NCBI GenBank assembly: GCA_003427395.1
Contig: BFEA01000034.1
Location: forward strand, 697,847 to 726,041
Reading direction: 5' to 3'
Length of the DNA stretch: 28,195 nt
DNA from: Chara braunii
Taxonomy: Eukaryota; Streptophyta; Charophyceae; Charales; Characeae
The notes under the pieces are model-generated. The model was not told the DNA's origin, searched no databases, and worked only from the letters and a program-made list of their open reading frames with translations. How positions within the stretch are numbered: the first letter of the stretch is position 1; each line of letters begins with the position of its first letter. This document shows positions 27,747 to 28,195 of the stretch, piece by piece. Both the position numbers and the translations under genes were made by a program.

Positions 27747-28195
27747 TGATCCGAACAATCAATGTTGCCATGCAGACCAAACATACATCATCATTATTCC
27801 ATGGTGTGAAGGGGCCTGGCGCTCACACAGGAAGAATGCGCCAGTCCCCAACTATACACAGACGAAGAAGAGGGGGGTTAGACGAAGAAGAGGGGAAGAT
27901 GGGAATGTCGTCAAACCAGGTCTTCGGTACAGTTCGAAATAATCCCTTGTCAAATGTCTCAATCCCAATGTCGAGTCTGGATCCAAATGCCGTCAAATCC
28001 CAAAGTCACCGATCTCTCTCTCTCGTAGTTTGCAAATACTTAGAAGTTAGGTCGCAAAAGGGTGAGGGAGAGTTGGTGGACTTGAAGAGGAAGAAGAAAA
28101 TCTCTCTCTCTCTCTCTCTCTCTGGTACTAACCTGTGAAGGTGGCGCCTTGTTGCATGTACATCGAAGATGAAGCTGGAGCGATAGGGTGAGGAA
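27747..28195 (-). mobile_element. 5' LTR of the chromovirus, incomplete at window edge
   Basis: Ends on the minus strand in CA (27748-27747) next to the primer-binding site. It aligns to 1421-1870, including a CT microsatellite (about 28101-28121) and the ACCTGTGAAG block. At least 449 bases are present; the TATA box and U3 (seen in the left copy beyond 2110) would lie outside the window. Confidence 0.75.

Larger units (their letters stand above)
22911..28195 (-). mobile_element. Ty3/gypsy chromovirus, degenerate, truncated at window edge
   Basis: On the minus strand the order is partial 5' LTR (28195-27747), primer-binding site, gag, a weak protease-region linker, reverse transcriptase, RNase H, integrase (zinc finger and DDE core) and a C-terminal chromodomain. 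RT before RNase H before integrase marks Ty3/gypsy, and the chromodomain marks a chromovirus, a lineage that targets heterochromatin. Nearly every domain is split by frameshifts or stops, so it cannot make an intact polyprotein. No 3' LTR or polypurine tract is seen to the left of 22911. Its orientation matches the RABE exon strand. Confidence 0.9.

Overview
The window looks like intron or intergenic DNA from a large, repeat-choked plant-type nuclear genome. Evidence: one spliced exon that reads as a plant RAB8/RABE GTPase (5653-5750, minus strand), a chromodomain-bearing Ty3/gypsy retrotransposon, several TTAA-flanked terminal-inverted-repeat elements, long GA/CT microsatellites, and no bacterial-style gene packing. 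A streptophyte alga such as Chara would fit the mix of long introns, CCHC/coiled-coil relics and chromoviruses. That assignment is inference; the sequence alone does not prove species.

Layout. 1-1190 is pyrimidine-rich or unrecognised DNA. 1340-2200 is a minus-strand LTR copy with its adjoining leader and primer-binding-like site, followed by 47-bp tandem repeats. 2884-3021 may be a terminal exon. 3585-3738 and 4194-5037 are two TTAA-flanked inverted-repeat elements; the second contains a back-to-back Tn5 mosaic-end sequence (4733-4770) that is a library-adapter artefact. 5042-5370 is a tandem duplication, then the RABE exon lies in AT-rich intron-like DNA. 6800-15400 is a patchwork of short tandem duplications, hairpins and relics of minus-strand coding sequence (11058-11264 and 13599-14830, the latter with a zinc-knuckle-like motif). 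15521-17130 is another TIR element, bordered by a U2 snRNA-like fragment with an A-rich tail. 17949-18035 is a candidate host exon. 18441-19849 is a longer relative of the 4194-5037 element and carries a roughly 290-bp-arm inverted repeat. 20.4-22.9 kb holds further tandem repeats, a small TIR element and a GC hairpin.

22911-28195 is a minus-strand chromovirus running gag, RT, RNase H, integrase, chromodomain, with primer-binding site and part of the 5' LTR at the right edge. It is dead: stops and frameshifts interrupt every domain, and the RT active-site block is damaged. No 3' LTR is visible. A related LTR-plus-leader copy at 1340-2200 is a separate insertion.

The genes do not form a pathway. 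The host exons appear to be islands separated by repeat-filled introns, and most of the window is a record of transposition, local tandem duplication and at least one assembly artefact.
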